A stretch of DNA of 64,000 bases from Palsa-883 sp963847615 (GTDB taxonomy: Bacteria; Pseudomonadota; Alphaproteobacteria; Acetobacterales; Acetobacteraceae): assembly GCA_963847615.1 (NCBI GenBank), contig CAWKAN010000019.1, forward strand, positions 124,001-188,000. The letters are read 5' to 3'. Below are positions 1 to 8,656 of the stretch, piece after piece (positions within the stretch are counted from its first letter, which is position 1; each line of letters starts with the position of its first letter). Both the position numbers and the translations under genes were made by a program. The notes under the pieces were generated by a model, which did not search any database, was not told the origin of the DNA, and saw only the letters and a program-made list of their open reading frames with translations.

Positions 1-1
1 G

Positions 2-1117
2 ATCGGGCGCAAGTTCACCTTCATGCTGACGCTCGCCCTGATGGGCGCCGCCACGTTCGCCGTGGGCTGCCTGCCGACCTATAACCAGATCGGCTGGCTG
101 GCGCCGTTCCTGCTGGTGCTGTGCCGGGTGATCCAGGGCCTTGCGCTGGGCGGCGAGTATGGCGGGGCGGCCACCTACGTCGCCGAGCACGCGCCGGACG
201 GCAAGCGCGGCTTCTACACCAGCTGGATCCAGACCACCGCGACCATGGGGATCGTTTTCGCCCTGGTGGTGATCCTGGGGTTCCGGCTTGGCATGGGCGA
301 CGCCGCGTTCCAGTCCTATGGCTGGCGCTTCCCGTTCCTGATCTCTGCGATCCTGGTGGTGCTGGCCGGCTACATCCGGATGCGCCTGGAAGAATCGCCG
401 TTGTTCGCGCGGTTGAAGGAGCAGGGCAACGCATCGGCCAACCCGGCCCTGGACAGCTTCAGCAGCGGCAAGAACTGGGGCCTGATCCTGATCGCCCTGT
501 TCGGCTTCACCGCGCCCGAGGGCGTGGTCTGGTACACCGGGCAGTTCTACGCGCTGACCTACATGATCGCGGTGCTGAAGCTGCCCTTCGTCACGGTCTA
601 CCTGGTGCTGACCTTCGCCCTGTTGTTCGGCGCGCCGTTCTTCCTGGTGTTCGGCTGGCTGTCCGACCGGATCGGCCGCAAGGGGATCATGCGCGCCGGC
701 TTCGCGCTGGCGGTGATCACCTATTGGCCGGTGTTCACCTGGCTGGGCACCTACCGCGACAACCCGACCATCCTCTGCCTGCTGGTGTTCTACATGGTGA
801 TCCTGGTCACCATGGTGTACGGCCCGATCGCCGCCTTCCTGGTCGAGCTGTTCCCGGCAAGGATCCGCTACACCTCGATGTCGTTGCCGTACCACGTGGG
901 CAACGGCGTGTTCGGCGGCGGCGTGCCGTTCATCGCCACCGCGTTGGCGGCAACCTTCACCGGCATCCCGCTGGTCGGCCTGCTCTACCCGATGGCCGTC
1001 GCCGCGATCGGCGTGGTGGTGAGTTCGGTTGCCGTTCGCGAACCGACGCACGACATCAAGATCTGGGACGAGGTCGGGGGCCACACGCCGCCCCCGCTGG
1101 TTCCCGACCTGCCGTAA
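2..1117 (+). CDS. MFS transporter, metabolite:H+ symporter type (5' truncated)
   Basis: Inner-membrane secondary transporter of the major facilitator superfamily, probably the metabolite:H+ symporter (MHS) branch that carries organic acids or osmolytes; the substrate cannot be read. The frame is open to the window edge and begins with IGRKFTF, the end of the conserved loop between helices 2 and 3, so the first two helices lie outside. Visible signs are RVIQGLALGGEYGGAATYVAE (helix 4 region), a second copy of the loop motif as DRIGRKG in the C-terminal half, and about ten hydrophobic segments. The C-terminal tail is short and proline-rich. About 371 residues are present, against a usual 430-550. 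No operon partner is visible; a repeat-rich gap follows. Confidence 0.85.
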   Translation: MGRKFTFMLTLALMGAATFAVGCLPTYNQIGWLAPFLLVLCRVIQGLALGGEYGGAATYVAEHAPDGKRGFYTSWIQTTATMGIVFALVVILGFRLGMGDAAFQSYGWRFPFLISAILVVLAGYIRMRLEESPLFARLKEQGNASANPALDSFSSGKNWGLILIALFGFTAPEGVVWYTGQFYALTYMIAVLKLPFVTVYLVLTFALLFGAPFFLVFGWLSDRIGRKGIMRAGFALAVITYWPVFTWLGTYRDNPTILCLLVFYMVILVTMVYGPIAAFLVELFPARIRYTSMSLPYHVGNGVFGGGVPFIATALAATFTGIPLVGLLYPMAVAAIGVVVSSVAVREPTHDIKIWDEVGGHTPPPLVPDLP

Positions 1118-1155
1118 GCGCGGCAGCGCGTTCGGCGAGGGTTTTCCTCGGCGTG

Positions 1156-1398
1156 CTACCAGCCGCCCGAAATGATGACTCTTCCGTCATTTCGGGGGCT
1201 GGTATCGCGTGCGGGGTTGGTGCGGCGGCCCCGCGCCAAACCGAGACCCATACCAGCGGCCCGACACCGGCCGAACGGTCAGCAATGCGGGCCGTTGGTA
1301 GTGCGCGCGGGGTTGGCGGGGCGGCCGCGCGCCAAACCAAGACTCATACCAACGGCCCGACACCGGCCGAACGGTCAGCAATTAGGGCCGTTGGTATG
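1156..1398. repeat. Palindromic intergenic repeat, family with ATACCAGC/GGCCCGAAATGAT ends
   Basis: Holds an inverted pair around CCGAAATGATG and its complement, closed by ACCAGC/GCTGGT, followed by two tandem copies of about 100 bp that contain GCGCCAAACC, CATACCA and GGCCCGACACCGGCCGAACGG. Related sequence returns at 32516-32676 and in part at 21216-21262 and 21680-21740. No gene is supported here; the short open frames change between the tandem copies. Confidence 0.75.
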
Positions 1399-1513
1399 AG
1401 TTCCGCGATCCAGGCGCGAACGGCGTGCCGACAACGCTGGTAGCCGCGGAGCGAGGCAGCCGGCGCATGCCGGGGTTCGATGCGGATCGCGGACAATAAG
1501 GGGAGCGGCGGGC

Positions 1514-3067
1514 ATGAAACGACTATCCTGGTTTGGGGTGTGCGCGGTCATCGCGGGACTGGCGGCGGGCGCGCCGGCGGGCGCGGCGCCCGCCTTCGCC
1601 GCCACGGCGGGCGCGTCCGGCATCACCGGGATCGCCGTCGCCGGCACGCAGGAGGTCGGCACCTTCAACGGCGTGCCCTATGTCCGGACCTGGGGAACCG
1701 TCTCCGGCGTCGTGGCCCCAGGCGAGCAGGTCGAGGGCCTTGCGGGACTGCCCAAGGATGCAGGCGGCGACTACGACTACACCTCGGCCTTCGAAATCAT
1801 CGCGCCGGCTCGGCCGGGTGCCAGTTCGACGATCCTGATCGAGTCCGAAAACCGCGGCTCGCCGATCATGCACAACAACCTCGACCAGATCGGCGCCGTC
1901 GGCGCGCCGGCCAAGGCCCGATATCCGAACGGGCTCGGCGACGGGTTCCTCGAGGCCAGCGGCATCTCCTATGGCCGGGTCGCCTGGCAGACCGGCATCG
2001 CGCCAGGCGTGCCGGCGACCGCGCAAGGCGTGGGCGAGGTCATCGTGCGGGACTTCGCGCGCCTGCTCGCCGGCAACCGCACAACGCTCGCCGCCGGCGC
2101 GGCGAACCTCGGGCGCTACCGGACGCTGCTGTTCGGCGGCATCAGCCAGAGCGCGTGGTTCCTGGACACCTTCATCGCCGAGGGCTTCAACGCCGACAAG
2201 GTGACCGGCAAGCGCGTGTTCGCCGGGGCGCTGGCGATCGACGGCACCGGCAACTGGCTCGCGGTCAACCAGCTCGCCGCGGCGCACCACGCGGTGCAGG
2301 CGCCGTATTTCGCCCCCGACGCACTCCCGCTCGCGGCGCGCCGGTTGCTGTCGCGCCCGAACAGCGACCCGTTCTACGTCGATGTGGCGAACCTCACGGA
2401 CTTCTACCGCGTCCGTGCGAGCCTGACCGACACGCCGGCGTTGCCGCGCAACATGCGGCGCTACGACTGGCCGAGCCCGCACCATCCGGTGACCACCGCA
2501 GCCGATGCCGCGGCGTCGTTTGCCGCCAGCCGGCCGGGCGGTCCCTGCAACGGCGGCACCGCGGTCCCGCTCAACCCGACGTCGTACACGCCGTTCCTGC
2601 GCACGCTGGTCGTGGAGCTGGCGCACCAGGTCGGCGCGCGCGACGTCGCGCCGGCGCCAGCACTGCCGCCGACGACCCTGTTCAAGCTCGGGCCGGCGCC
2701 CACGGACACGCAACATTTCAATCCGCTGCCCGGCGTGGCGTTGCAGGTGCCGCTCTCCGGCAAGGACGCCCAGCCGGTGGGCGGCGTGCGCTTCCCGTCC
2801 GTCGTCGTGCCGCTCGGCCGGCCGGAGCCGGTGTCGTTGCCGCCGGTCATCACCACGACGATCAGCGGCGTCTGCGGCAATATCGGGCAGTGGCAGACGT
2901 TCACGCCCGCCGAGGCAGTGGAACGCTACGGCACCGCGGCGAAGTTCCTGCGCCGCTATGGACATTCCATCGACCGGCTGGTCGCTTCCGGCTATCTGCT
3001 CGCCTCGCAGCAGGGTGCCATGCTGGCCGAAGCCGCCAGGCACTACGCGAAACCCGACCGCCCATGA
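1514..3067 (+). CDS. Secreted alpha/beta hydrolase-domain protein
   Basis: 517-residue exported protein resembling the large alpha/beta hydrolase-domain family (Abhydrolase_10 type); the substrate is unknown. The start ATG is preceded by a purine-rich GGGGAGCGG. Residues 1-30 form a signal peptide (MKRLS, a hydrophobic stretch, then Ala-rich AAPAFAA). A GISQSAW segment near residue 215 fits a G-x-S-x-S/G nucleophile elbow, and FLDTFIAEGFN follows as in the family. The conserved ESENRGSP segment near residue 112 also fits. The protein stands alone between a repeat and a convergent gene. The family call is moderately firm; esterase activity is an inference. Confidence 0.7.
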   Translation: MKRLSWFGVCAVIAGLAAGAPAGAAPAFAATAGASGITGIAVAGTQEVGTFNGVPYVRTWGTVSGVVAPGEQVEGLAGLPKDAGGDYDYTSAFEIIAPARPGASSTILIESENRGSPIMHNNLDQIGAVGAPAKARYPNGLGDGFLEASGISYGRVAWQTGIAPGVPATAQGVGEVIVRDFARLLAGNRTTLAAGAANLGRYRTLLFGGISQSAWFLDTFIAEGFNADKVTGKRVFAGALAIDGTGNWLAVNQLAAAHHAVQAPYFAPDALPLAARRLLSRPNSDPFYVDVANLTDFYRVRASLTDTPALPRNMRRYDWPSPHHPVTTAADAAASFAASRPGGPCNGGTAVPLNPTSYTPFLRTLVVELAHQVGARDVAPAPALPPTTLFKLGPAPTDTQHFNPLPGVALQVPLSGKDAQPVGGVRFPSVVVPLGRPEPVSLPPVITTTISGVCGNIGQWQTFTPAEAVERYGTAAKFLRRYGHSIDRLVASGYLLASQQGAMLAEAARHYAKPDRP

Positions 3068-3076
3068 GCGTCGCCG

Positions 3077-3808
3077 CTATCCCCCAAACGTCTTCCGGTA
3101 GGTCTTCGTCATCAGCTCATCCAGCCGCGTCCCCGGAACGAAATCCGCCATCCCCTCCGGCCGCGTCAGTCCGGGCAACTGGCGCGCGCATTCCGACGGC
3201 TCGCCGATCACCTGGGTGATCGGATACAGCGCCGACCAGGCCGGCACCGCTTCGTAGTCCTCCTCCTCGTCGGCCACGTGCTTGTCGCGGATCTTGCCCG
3301 ACGCGGTCTCGATCGCCATGCCCATCAGCGTGGTCGCCTTCAGCTCCTGCTCGTTCGGCTGGCGGATCAGCTTCGACCGCCCCGGGTAGATGCGGTCAAC
3401 GAAGTTGTCCAGCAGCCGCAGCTTTTCCGCCCGGTCGGTGATCGCGTGCGCGGTGCCGAACGCCATCACGCTGCGGTAGTTGATCGAGTGGTGGAAGCCG
3501 GAGCGGGCCATCACCAGCGCATCGACGTGCGTCACCGTGACGCAGACCGGCAGGCCCTTGTTCTGGCTGCGAATCGCCCGCGACGCCGAGGAGCCGTGCC
3601 AATACAGGTGCTCGCCCTCGCGCCAGAACGCGGTCGGCGTGCAGTACGGGCGGCCGTCGATCGTGTAGGCGATGTGGCAGACCAGGGCGGCGTCGAGGAA
3701 GGCGTGGATCGTCGCCTTGTCGTAGCGGCCGCGGTCGTGCACGCGGCGGACGCGGTTGATCTCGGTGACGGCGAACCGGTCGGGGGCGGTGGGTGCGGTG
3801 TCGGGCAT
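3077..3808 (-). CDS. Pyridoxamine 5'-phosphate oxidase family (FMN split-barrel) protein
   Basis: 243-residue cytoplasmic flavin-binding protein of the NimA-like branch of the pyridoxamine-phosphate-oxidase fold. Visible signs are HIAYTIDGRPYCTPTAFWREG near residues 50-70, YWHGSSASR for phosphate or flavin contact, CVTVTHVDALVMARSG, and FHHSINYRSVMAFG. These match the order seen in such proteins, which typically reduce small ligands or simply bind flavin. The C-terminal third, ending in TYRKTFGG, is also usual for this subgroup. It converges with the upstream hydrolase, with 9 bp between the stops. No heme or pyridoxine operon partners are nearby, so a role in vitamin B6 synthesis is not supported. 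Confidence 0.8.
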   Translation of the reverse strand: MPDTAPTAPDRFAVTEINRVRRVHDRGRYDKATIHAFLDAALVCHIAYTIDGRPYCTPTAFWREGEHLYWHGSSASRAIRSQNKGLPVCVTVTHVDALVMARSGFHHSINYRSVMAFGTAHAITDRAEKLRLLDNFVDRIYPGRSKLIRQPNEQELKATTLMGMAIETASGKIRDKHVADEEEDYEAVPAWSALYPITQVIGEPSECARQLPGLTRPEGMADFVPGTRLDELMTKTYRKTFGG

Positions 3809-4229
3809 GGGTCGGGCTTCTTATTGTCGCGGTGTGACATTGACCGGATGAAACGGTCTGCCCGCCAGCGCCAATGCGGCTGATTTGATCAGTCCAATCA
3901 GTGTTGCTCGGCGATTTCGCCGCTCGGCAGTGTCACGCCCGCCGTCGCCCCGGCAGCTGCGGCGGCGACCGGCGGCACTGTCACCGTGACGAACGCTGCA
4001 CCGGTGCATCGCTTCGGTGCAACCACATGTGTCCGTGAGGTCCTGAGGTGAAGTCGCACTGGGGGGCGCGAGGCGCCTGAGAGAGGTCGTTGCCTGAAAA
4101 CGCGGTCGCAGCGAGACCTGCTGCGGCGGATGCGATGTTGCCTGCATGGGTGCGGAAAATTGTTGAAGTGCCAACCGGTGTGGGATTTGGCCATGGGTTT
4201 GCTGCGGTCAGCAAGAAAGCAAGGTTTTA
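3809..4229. other. Intergenic region without a supported gene
   Basis: About 420 bp between the flavin protein and the first palindromic element. Short open frames exist on both strands, but none has a ribosome-binding site or recognisable motifs. A small inverted pair, GGTGCATCGCTTCGGTGC, lies near 4001-4020. The promoter of the minus-strand flavin gene should lie near 3810-3870, but no convincing -35/-10 pair was picked. Confidence 0.5.
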
Positions 4230-4795
4230 ATACCAGGCGTCCGAATGATCGACTCTTCGGCGTCGCACCCTCGTCATGCCGGCGCGGGCCGGCATCCACG
4301 ACTTCTTGCCTGCGTGCAGCAAGCAAAATCGCGGATGTCGGGCCTGCGCCCGGCATGAGTGCGCTCGTGAAACCGCCAGGTCAGCACGGTGGAAGTCCGT
4401 GCGGGAGGGTGTCGTAACTCCGTAGTCGAAGGTAACTGCGTCGGCCAAGCGCAAGCAAGGCGGGGTGGGGAGCAACCGGAGACGAACCGACAGTCCGTAG
4501 GGTGACGAACCCGTTTCGGCGGGAGTTTGTGGCGAGCCTGCTCATGTATGGCGAAGCCTGGAAGCAACCTCTGGCGCTGCGACGACGGCGAAAGCGACCA
4601 GCGGACGGCTCACGTGGTTGGGGATGGAATGTCGGGACGGCAAGGCGGCGTAAGCGAGGAGACCTGGGGGCCCGGGTGAGCCTTCCAGGAGTCAGAGCCT
4701 TCATAGTACCGCAGCCGTGATGAACGGCGAAACGGCCGGGCAGCAAAACCGGCCCGAGGGAAGGGAGGTAGGAAGCTGGATGCGCGAGGTCTGGC

Positions 4796-6130
4796 ATGGG
4801 GCAAGGGGAAGTTTCGGCAGTGTCCGAGAGGGCTAAGCAAGAGACAGACGCCACCGGCGGCGAGCGCCGCAAACTGTGGTGGGCAGAAGCCTCGGTGTGG
4901 ACGGACCGCATGGTGTCGGCGCTGGAGAACGGCGTCCGAGGAGGCAAATGGTTCAGTTTGGTGGACAAGGTCATCCGGCCTTCGACCCTGGACGCGGCGT
5001 GGCAGAGGGTTGCGCGGAACAAGGGGGCAGCGGGTGTGGATGGCCAGGATACGGAGCGGTTCGCGCTGCAGGCGGAACGGTATCTGCAGGAACTCCGGAG
5101 CAGTTTGGCGGACGGCAGCTACCGGCCGCACCCGGTGAAACGGGTGGAGATCCCCAAAGGAGACGGCAAGACCCGTCCACTAGGGATCCCGGTGGTGAAG
5201 GACCGGATCGTGCAAGCGGCTCTGAAGATGGTCATCGAGCCAATCTTTGAAGTGCAGTTCCGGCCGGGCAGCTACGGCTTCCGGCCGGGACGCGGCTGCA
5301 AGGATGCGCTGCGGGAAGTCGATCGGCTGCTGAAGGACGGCTACACCCACGTGGTGGACGCCGACCTGAAGGGCTACTTCGACAGCATCCCGCACGACCG
5401 GCTGATGGCCGCGGTGGCGGGTTCGATCAGCGACGGCCGCGTGCTGGCGTTGATCGAGGGCTTTCTCCGCCAGGACATCATGAAGGACATGGAGCGCTGG
5501 CGGCCGACCGCCGGCACGCCCCAGGGGGCGGTGATCTCGCCGCTGTTGGCCAACCTCTATCTGCACCCGCTCGATCTGCTGATGGAGCAGAGCGGGCGAC
5601 GGATGGTGCGGTATGCCGACGACTTCGTGATCCTGTGCCGGACGCAAGCCGAGGCCCAGGCTGCCCTGCGCGACGTTGCGGCGTGGGTGGCGCAGAACGG
5701 GCTGATCCTCCATCCGGACAAGACGCGGATTGCTGACAGCCAACTGCCGGGGCAGGGGTTCGACTTCCTCGGCTACCGGTTCGAGGCGGGCCAGCGTCTT
5801 GTGCGCAAGAAGAGCCTGATGGCGCTCAAGGACAAGGTGAGGAGCCGGACGGGCCGTTCCCGGGGCGTCAGCCTGGGGCGGATCATCGACGACCTCAACC
5901 CGGTGCTGCGTGGCTGGTTCGGCTACTTCCAACACGCCACGCCGGGTGTCTTCCGCGCCATCGACGGCCTCGTCCGCAGACGGTTGCGCGCCATCCTGCG
6001 CAAGCAGGAGAAGCGGCCCGGCTTCGGGAAATGCCAAGCCGATCACCAACGCTGGCCAAATGCCTTCTTCGCTCGGCGCGGGCTGTTCACCCTACAGACT
6101 GCTCACGCACAGGCGAGACACTCCCGATGA
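4796..6130 (+). CDS. ltrA: Group II intron reverse transcriptase/maturase (intron 1)
   Basis: 444-residue protein that helps its host intron splice and copies it into new sites. The reverse-transcriptase blocks appear in order: NKGAAGVDGQD, the RVEIPKGDGKTRPLGIP block, FRPGSYGFRPGRGCKDA, DADLKGYFDSIPH, GTPQGAVISPLLANLYLH, and the catalytic MVRYADDFVIL near residue 270. The maturase (X) domain has LNPVLRGWFGYF. The end, DHQRWPNAFFARRGLF...ARHSR, has no HNH endonuclease, so insertion probably uses single-stranded or replicating DNA. The first in-frame ATG is used; a start a few codons later is possible. The stop lies 18 nt before domain V. Confidence 0.92.
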   Translation: MGQGEVSAVSERAKQETDATGGERRKLWWAEASVWTDRMVSALENGVRGGKWFSLVDKVIRPSTLDAAWQRVARNKGAAGVDGQDTERFALQAERYLQELRSSLADGSYRPHPVKRVEIPKGDGKTRPLGIPVVKDRIVQAALKMVIEPIFEVQFRPGSYGFRPGRGCKDALREVDRLLKDGYTHVVDADLKGYFDSIPHDRLMAAVAGSISDGRVLALIEGFLRQDIMKDMERWRPTAGTPQGAVISPLLANLYLHPLDLLMEQSGRRMVRYADDFVILCRTQAEAQAALRDVAAWVAQNGLILHPDKTRIADSQLPGQGFDFLGYRFEAGQRLVRKKSLMALKDKVRSRTGRSRGVSLGRIIDDLNPVLRGWFGYFQHATPGVFRAIDGLVRRRLRAILRKQEKRPGFGKCQADHQRWPNAFFARRGLFTLQTAHAQARHSR

Positions 6131-6147
6131 GGAAACCAGCAACTGGA

Positions 6148-6180
6148 GAGCCGTGTGCGGGAGAACCGCACGCACGGTTC
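6148..6180 (+). ncRNA. Group II intron 1 domain V (catalytic hairpin)
   Basis: A 33-nt hairpin beginning GAGCCGTG and ending CACGGTTC, with the GGGAGAACC loop region. This is the most conserved part of group II ribozymes. It is directly followed by the domain VI stem GGGGAGG/CCTTCCC with its unpaired branch-point A. Confidence 0.88.
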
Positions 6181-6637
6181 GGAGGGCGGGGAGGTAGCGC
6201 CTTCCCGACCCCTATCGAGGGTGCGACGCCAATAGGTCAAACTTTCCGCCACCTGGTATAACACGGAGGCCACGGGTGCGCCGGGAGATCGGCAAGAGGA
6301 GAGGGTGCAAGTCCTTCACGATGAAAGGTAGAGCGAACCACATCGGCCCCGAGTTATGCGCTGCTGGCCGCGAGGCCAGGGACGAAGCGTTGACAGGGGC
6401 GTCGGTGGGCCAGGTATTGAGCCGCGAAAGTCCGTTGATCCGGGATGCCGACGCTGTCCGTGTAGCGGAAGGCAGTATGGCGGGGTGCGCTATCGCCAGT
6501 GCCCTGCCGGTCCCGCGTGGTCTGAGACCCTGGCACGGCGACGAAACCTCTTGTTCGGGAACCGGGAGATCTCATGCTCGGCCAGCGCCGGAACGGCACT
6601 GGCCCGCACTGGGAAGGCCGGAGGGCCAAAGCCAGTG

Positions 6638-8167
6638 ATGCACGGGCATGAGAAGTCAGACCCTTCCATAGTAGCGATGAAGCTGGCGAACGAGGGCGGG
6701 CAACCGCCGGAGGAGTTGGTGGAGCAAAGGGGAGGGGCCAAGGGGAATGCGGTCGAGCACGGCACGCACCGGACACCGAGCCGGGAGAGCGTGTTATCCG
6801 GTCTGGACCGCATACGGAAAGCAGCAAGGGAACGGAAGCAGGAACGGTTCACCGCTCTGCTGCACCATATCGATGTCGATCTGCTGCGGTCAGCCTATGG
6901 CTGGCTGCGGAAAGCGGCATCGGCGGGTGTGGATGGGGTAACGTGGGAAGAATACGGTGCGGGCCTGGAGCATAAGCTTGTAGACCTGCACGCCCGTATT
7001 CACCGCGGGGCCTATCGGGCGCAACCATCACGGCGGGTGTATATACCGAAGCCGGATGGACGGCAGCGGCCGTTGGGCATCGCAGCGCTGGAAGACAAGG
7101 TTGTCCAGCGCGCACTGGTGGAAGTGCTGAACGCGATCTGGGAAGAGGATTTCCTGGGGTTCAGCTACGGGTTCCGTCCGGGGCGCGGCCAGCATGACGC
7201 GCTGGATGCGCTGGCGGTAGGAATTGACCGGTGCAAGGTGAACTGGATTCTGGATGCCGACATCGCCGGGTTCTTCGATGCGGTGAGCCACGAGCGGCTC
7301 ATCAAGTTCGTTGAGCACCGGGTTGGTGATCGGCGTGTGGTCCGTCTGATCCGCAAGTGGCTGAAGGCCGGGGTGGCGGAAGACGGGGAGGTCAAGCCAG
7401 GGGAAGTGGGAACACCGCAAGGTGCAGTCATCTCACCGCTGCTGGCGAACATCTACCTGCATTACGTCTTCGACCTGTGGGCGCAACAATGGCGGCGACG
7501 CCATGCCCGCGGAAATGTCATCATGGTGCGATACGCCGACGACATCGTTGTCGGCTTCGAGCACCAGGCCGATGCCGAGCGGTTCTTGGCGGAGATGCGC
7601 GAGCGGCTGGCAGTGTTCGCTCTGACGCTGCATGGGGAGAAGACGCGTTTGATCCGGTTCGGCCGCTTCGCGGCGCAGAACCGGAAAGAACGTGGCGAAG
7701 GCAAACCGGAGACGTTCAACTTCCTGGGGTTCACCCACATCTGCGGGCGTAGCCGGCGCGGCGGCTTCCAACTGAAGCGGAAGACGCGGCGCGATCGGAT
7801 GCAAGCGCGGCTGCTGGCGATCCGGGAAGGGCTGCGACGCCGGATGCACACAACGCTCGAACAGCAAGGGGATTGGCTGCGACAGGTGATGGGCGGCTTC
7901 TTCGCCTATCACGCCGTGCCGACCAATGCCGATGCCCTGGCGGCGTTCCGAGAACACGTGATCCGGCTCTGGCGGCGCACGCTGCGGCGGCGCAGTCAGA
8001 AGGATCGGACCTCGTGGGAACGGATCACCATGCTCGCCGAACGGTGGCTTCCCAGGCCACGCATCACCCACCCCTGGCCCGGCAAACGCTTCGCCGTCAA
8101 ACACCCAAGGTGGGAGCCGTATGCGGGAAATCCGCCCGTACGGTTCTGTGCGGGGGGCGCGCCGTGA
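6638..8167 (+). CDS. ltrA: Group II intron reverse transcriptase/maturase (intron 2)
   Basis: About 509 residues, the splicing and mobility protein of intron 2. RT blocks are ASAGVDGVTWEEY, SRRVYIPKPDGRQRPLGI, FSYGFRPGRGQHDALDAL, DADIAGFFDAVSH, GTPQGAVISPLLANIYLH and the catalytic VRYADDIVVG near residue 298. The maturase domain includes WLRQVMGGFFAYHAVPTN and WRRTLRRRSQKD. The C-terminus, WEPYAGNPPVRFCAGGAP, is encoded by domain V itself, so gene and ribozyme overlap; this is known in this RT lineage. No HNH endonuclease is present. ATG 6638 is used; ATG 6677 (MKLANEGG) is a good alternative. The open frame further upstream is ribozyme domain I, not protein. Confidence 0.9.
   Translation: MHGHEKSDPSIVAMKLANEGGQPPEELVEQRGGAKGNAVEHGTHRTPSRESVLSGLDRIRKAARERKQERFTALLHHIDVDLLRSAYGWLRKAASAGVDGVTWEEYGAGLEHKLVDLHARIHRGAYRAQPSRRVYIPKPDGRQRPLGIAALEDKVVQRALVEVLNAIWEEDFLGFSYGFRPGRGQHDALDALAVGIDRCKVNWILDADIAGFFDAVSHERLIKFVEHRVGDRRVVRLIRKWLKAGVAEDGEVKPGEVGTPQGAVISPLLANIYLHYVFDLWAQQWRRRHARGNVIMVRYADDIVVGFEHQADAERFLAEMRERLAVFALTLHGEKTRLIRFGRFAAQNRKERGEGKPETFNFLGFTHICGRSRRGGFQLKRKTRRDRMQARLLAIREGLRRRMHTTLEQQGDWLRQVMGGFFAYHAVPTNADALAAFREHVIRLWRRTLRRRSQKDRTSWERITMLAERWLPRPRITHPWPGKRFAVKHPRWEPYAGNPPVRFCAGGAP
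8114..8146 (+). ncRNA. Group II intron 2 domain V
   Basis: A 33-nt hairpin starting GAGCCGTATGCGGG and closing with CCGTACGGTTC. It lies inside the last codons of the intron 2 maturase gene, so the same bases serve as catalytic RNA and as coding sequence. Confidence 0.87.
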
Positions 8168-8237
8168 GGCGCGTCCCTACCGCGATAGAAGGCACAAAGG
8201 CCGCGGAGAAGCGAAGATTCTGGCGCTTCGCGCGGTG

Positions 8238-8412
8238 TTTGATCAAACTCCTGCGCGAAGCACAGCAATTCTCATTTTGGCCGGACGACGTTGCCTCTCC
8301 GTCATGGCCGGGCCTGTCCCGGCCATCCACGTACCGCCGGTGGGGAGCGGATGGCCGGGACAGGCCCGGCCATGACGGAGACAGGCTGTCCTGAGCGGGC
8401 AAAATGAGAATT
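8238..8412. repeat. Nested inverted repeat inside the ACACGGAG element
   Basis: Inner arms CTCCGTCATGGCCGGGCCTG (from 8297) and its complement (to 8381) surround about 20 nt. The outer arms CAGCAATTCTCATTTTG and CAAAATGAGAATTGCTG flank them. No gene fits this stretch; the short open frames across it are palindrome artefacts. Confidence 0.75.
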
Positions 8413-8656
8413 GCTGCGCGAAGCGCCAAAGCCTTGACGTCTCCGTGTTCTTCGTGTCCTCCGTGTTAGAGTTCGGCTTTCTTGCTTTCTGCTACGGACT
8501 TTCCGGGAAACGAGTCCGACCCGGCATATCCCCCCCGGCGCAACGCATCTCAGAACCTCCGGGGAGGTGTGGTTGCATGGCATCCCGGTATCAGGCCTCG
8601 TGCTGGCGAGGCATCTCGTAATTCATGCGGTGGGCACTCGGTTACGGCGTGGTCTC

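Larger units (their letters stand above)
4359..6215 (+). mobile_element. Group II intron 1 with encoded RT/maturase
   Basis: Retroelement of 1857 bp. The 5' end is GTGCGCTCGTGAAACC, a standard GUGYG start. Domain V reads GAGCCGTGTGCGGGAG...GCACGGTTC at 6148-6180. Domain VI follows with a bulged A at 6208, 7 nt before the last base, and the intron ends CCCCTAT. The boundaries are independently fixed by the uninterrupted element copy near 52809: its CGGCATGA^CGAGG equals the fused left and right flanks here. The large loop between about 4700 and 6130 encodes the RT. Ribozyme and protein both look intact, so the intron may be active. Confidence 0.9.
4230..6259. repeat. Palindromic ATACCAGG element split by group II intron 1
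   Basis: A short element with imperfect inverted ends: ATACCAGGCGTCCGAATGAT on the left, and the complement of GACGCCAATAGGTCAAAC...CCACCTGGTAT on the right. The sub-terminal parts match strongly (GGCGTCGCACCC on the left, GGGTGCGACGCC on the right). It is cut in two: 4230-4358 and 6216-6259 are element, and the intron lies between. An uninterrupted relative is at 52612-52852. It has no coding capacity of its own, so it resembles a MITE or large intergenic palindrome. Confidence 0.85.
6276..8186 (+). mobile_element. Group II intron 2 with encoded RT/maturase
   Basis: Retroelement of about 1911 bp, unrelated in sequence to intron 1. The 5' end is GTGCGCCGGGAGATC. Domain V is GAGCCGTATGCGGGAAATCC...GTACGGTTC at 8114-8146. 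Domain VI pairs GGGGGGCGCGCC with GGCGCGTCCC and leaves a bulged A at 8179, 7 nt before the end CCGCGAT. The 3' end is set by that spacing and by the host palindrome, which is restored (CCACGG^AGAAGG against CACGAAGAAC in the other arm) only if the intron ends at 8186. An end at 8180 is the alternative. Confidence 0.85.
6259..8468. repeat. Palindromic ACACGGAG element split by group II intron 2
   Basis: Outer arms are TAACACGGAGGCCACGG (6259-6275) and the complement of TAACACGGAGGACACGAAG (8450-8468). Inside lie two further nested inverted layers: CGCTTCGCG/GCGAAGCGCC, and CAATTCTCATTTTG/CAAAATGAGAATTG. The innermost layer is CTCCGTCATGGCCGGGCC against its complement. Intron 2 (6276-8186) sits in the left arm. 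The element directly abuts the ATACCAGG element, and the same pair of families also abuts at 52612-52965. Confidence 0.8.

Noticed and set aside
1187..1399. Short overlapping frames with repeated peptides (GLVSRAG/RPRAKPR)
   Set aside because: They follow the tandem DNA repeat and have no ribosome site.
3898..4356. Minus-strand frame of 152 codons overlapping the first palindrome
   Set aside because: It runs through the repeat arm, has no family traits and no start signal.
6356..6637. Extra N-terminal 94 codons of the intron 2 maturase frame
   Set aside because: This DNA is the intron's ribozyme domains; the RT-type N-terminus starts at 6638 or 6677.
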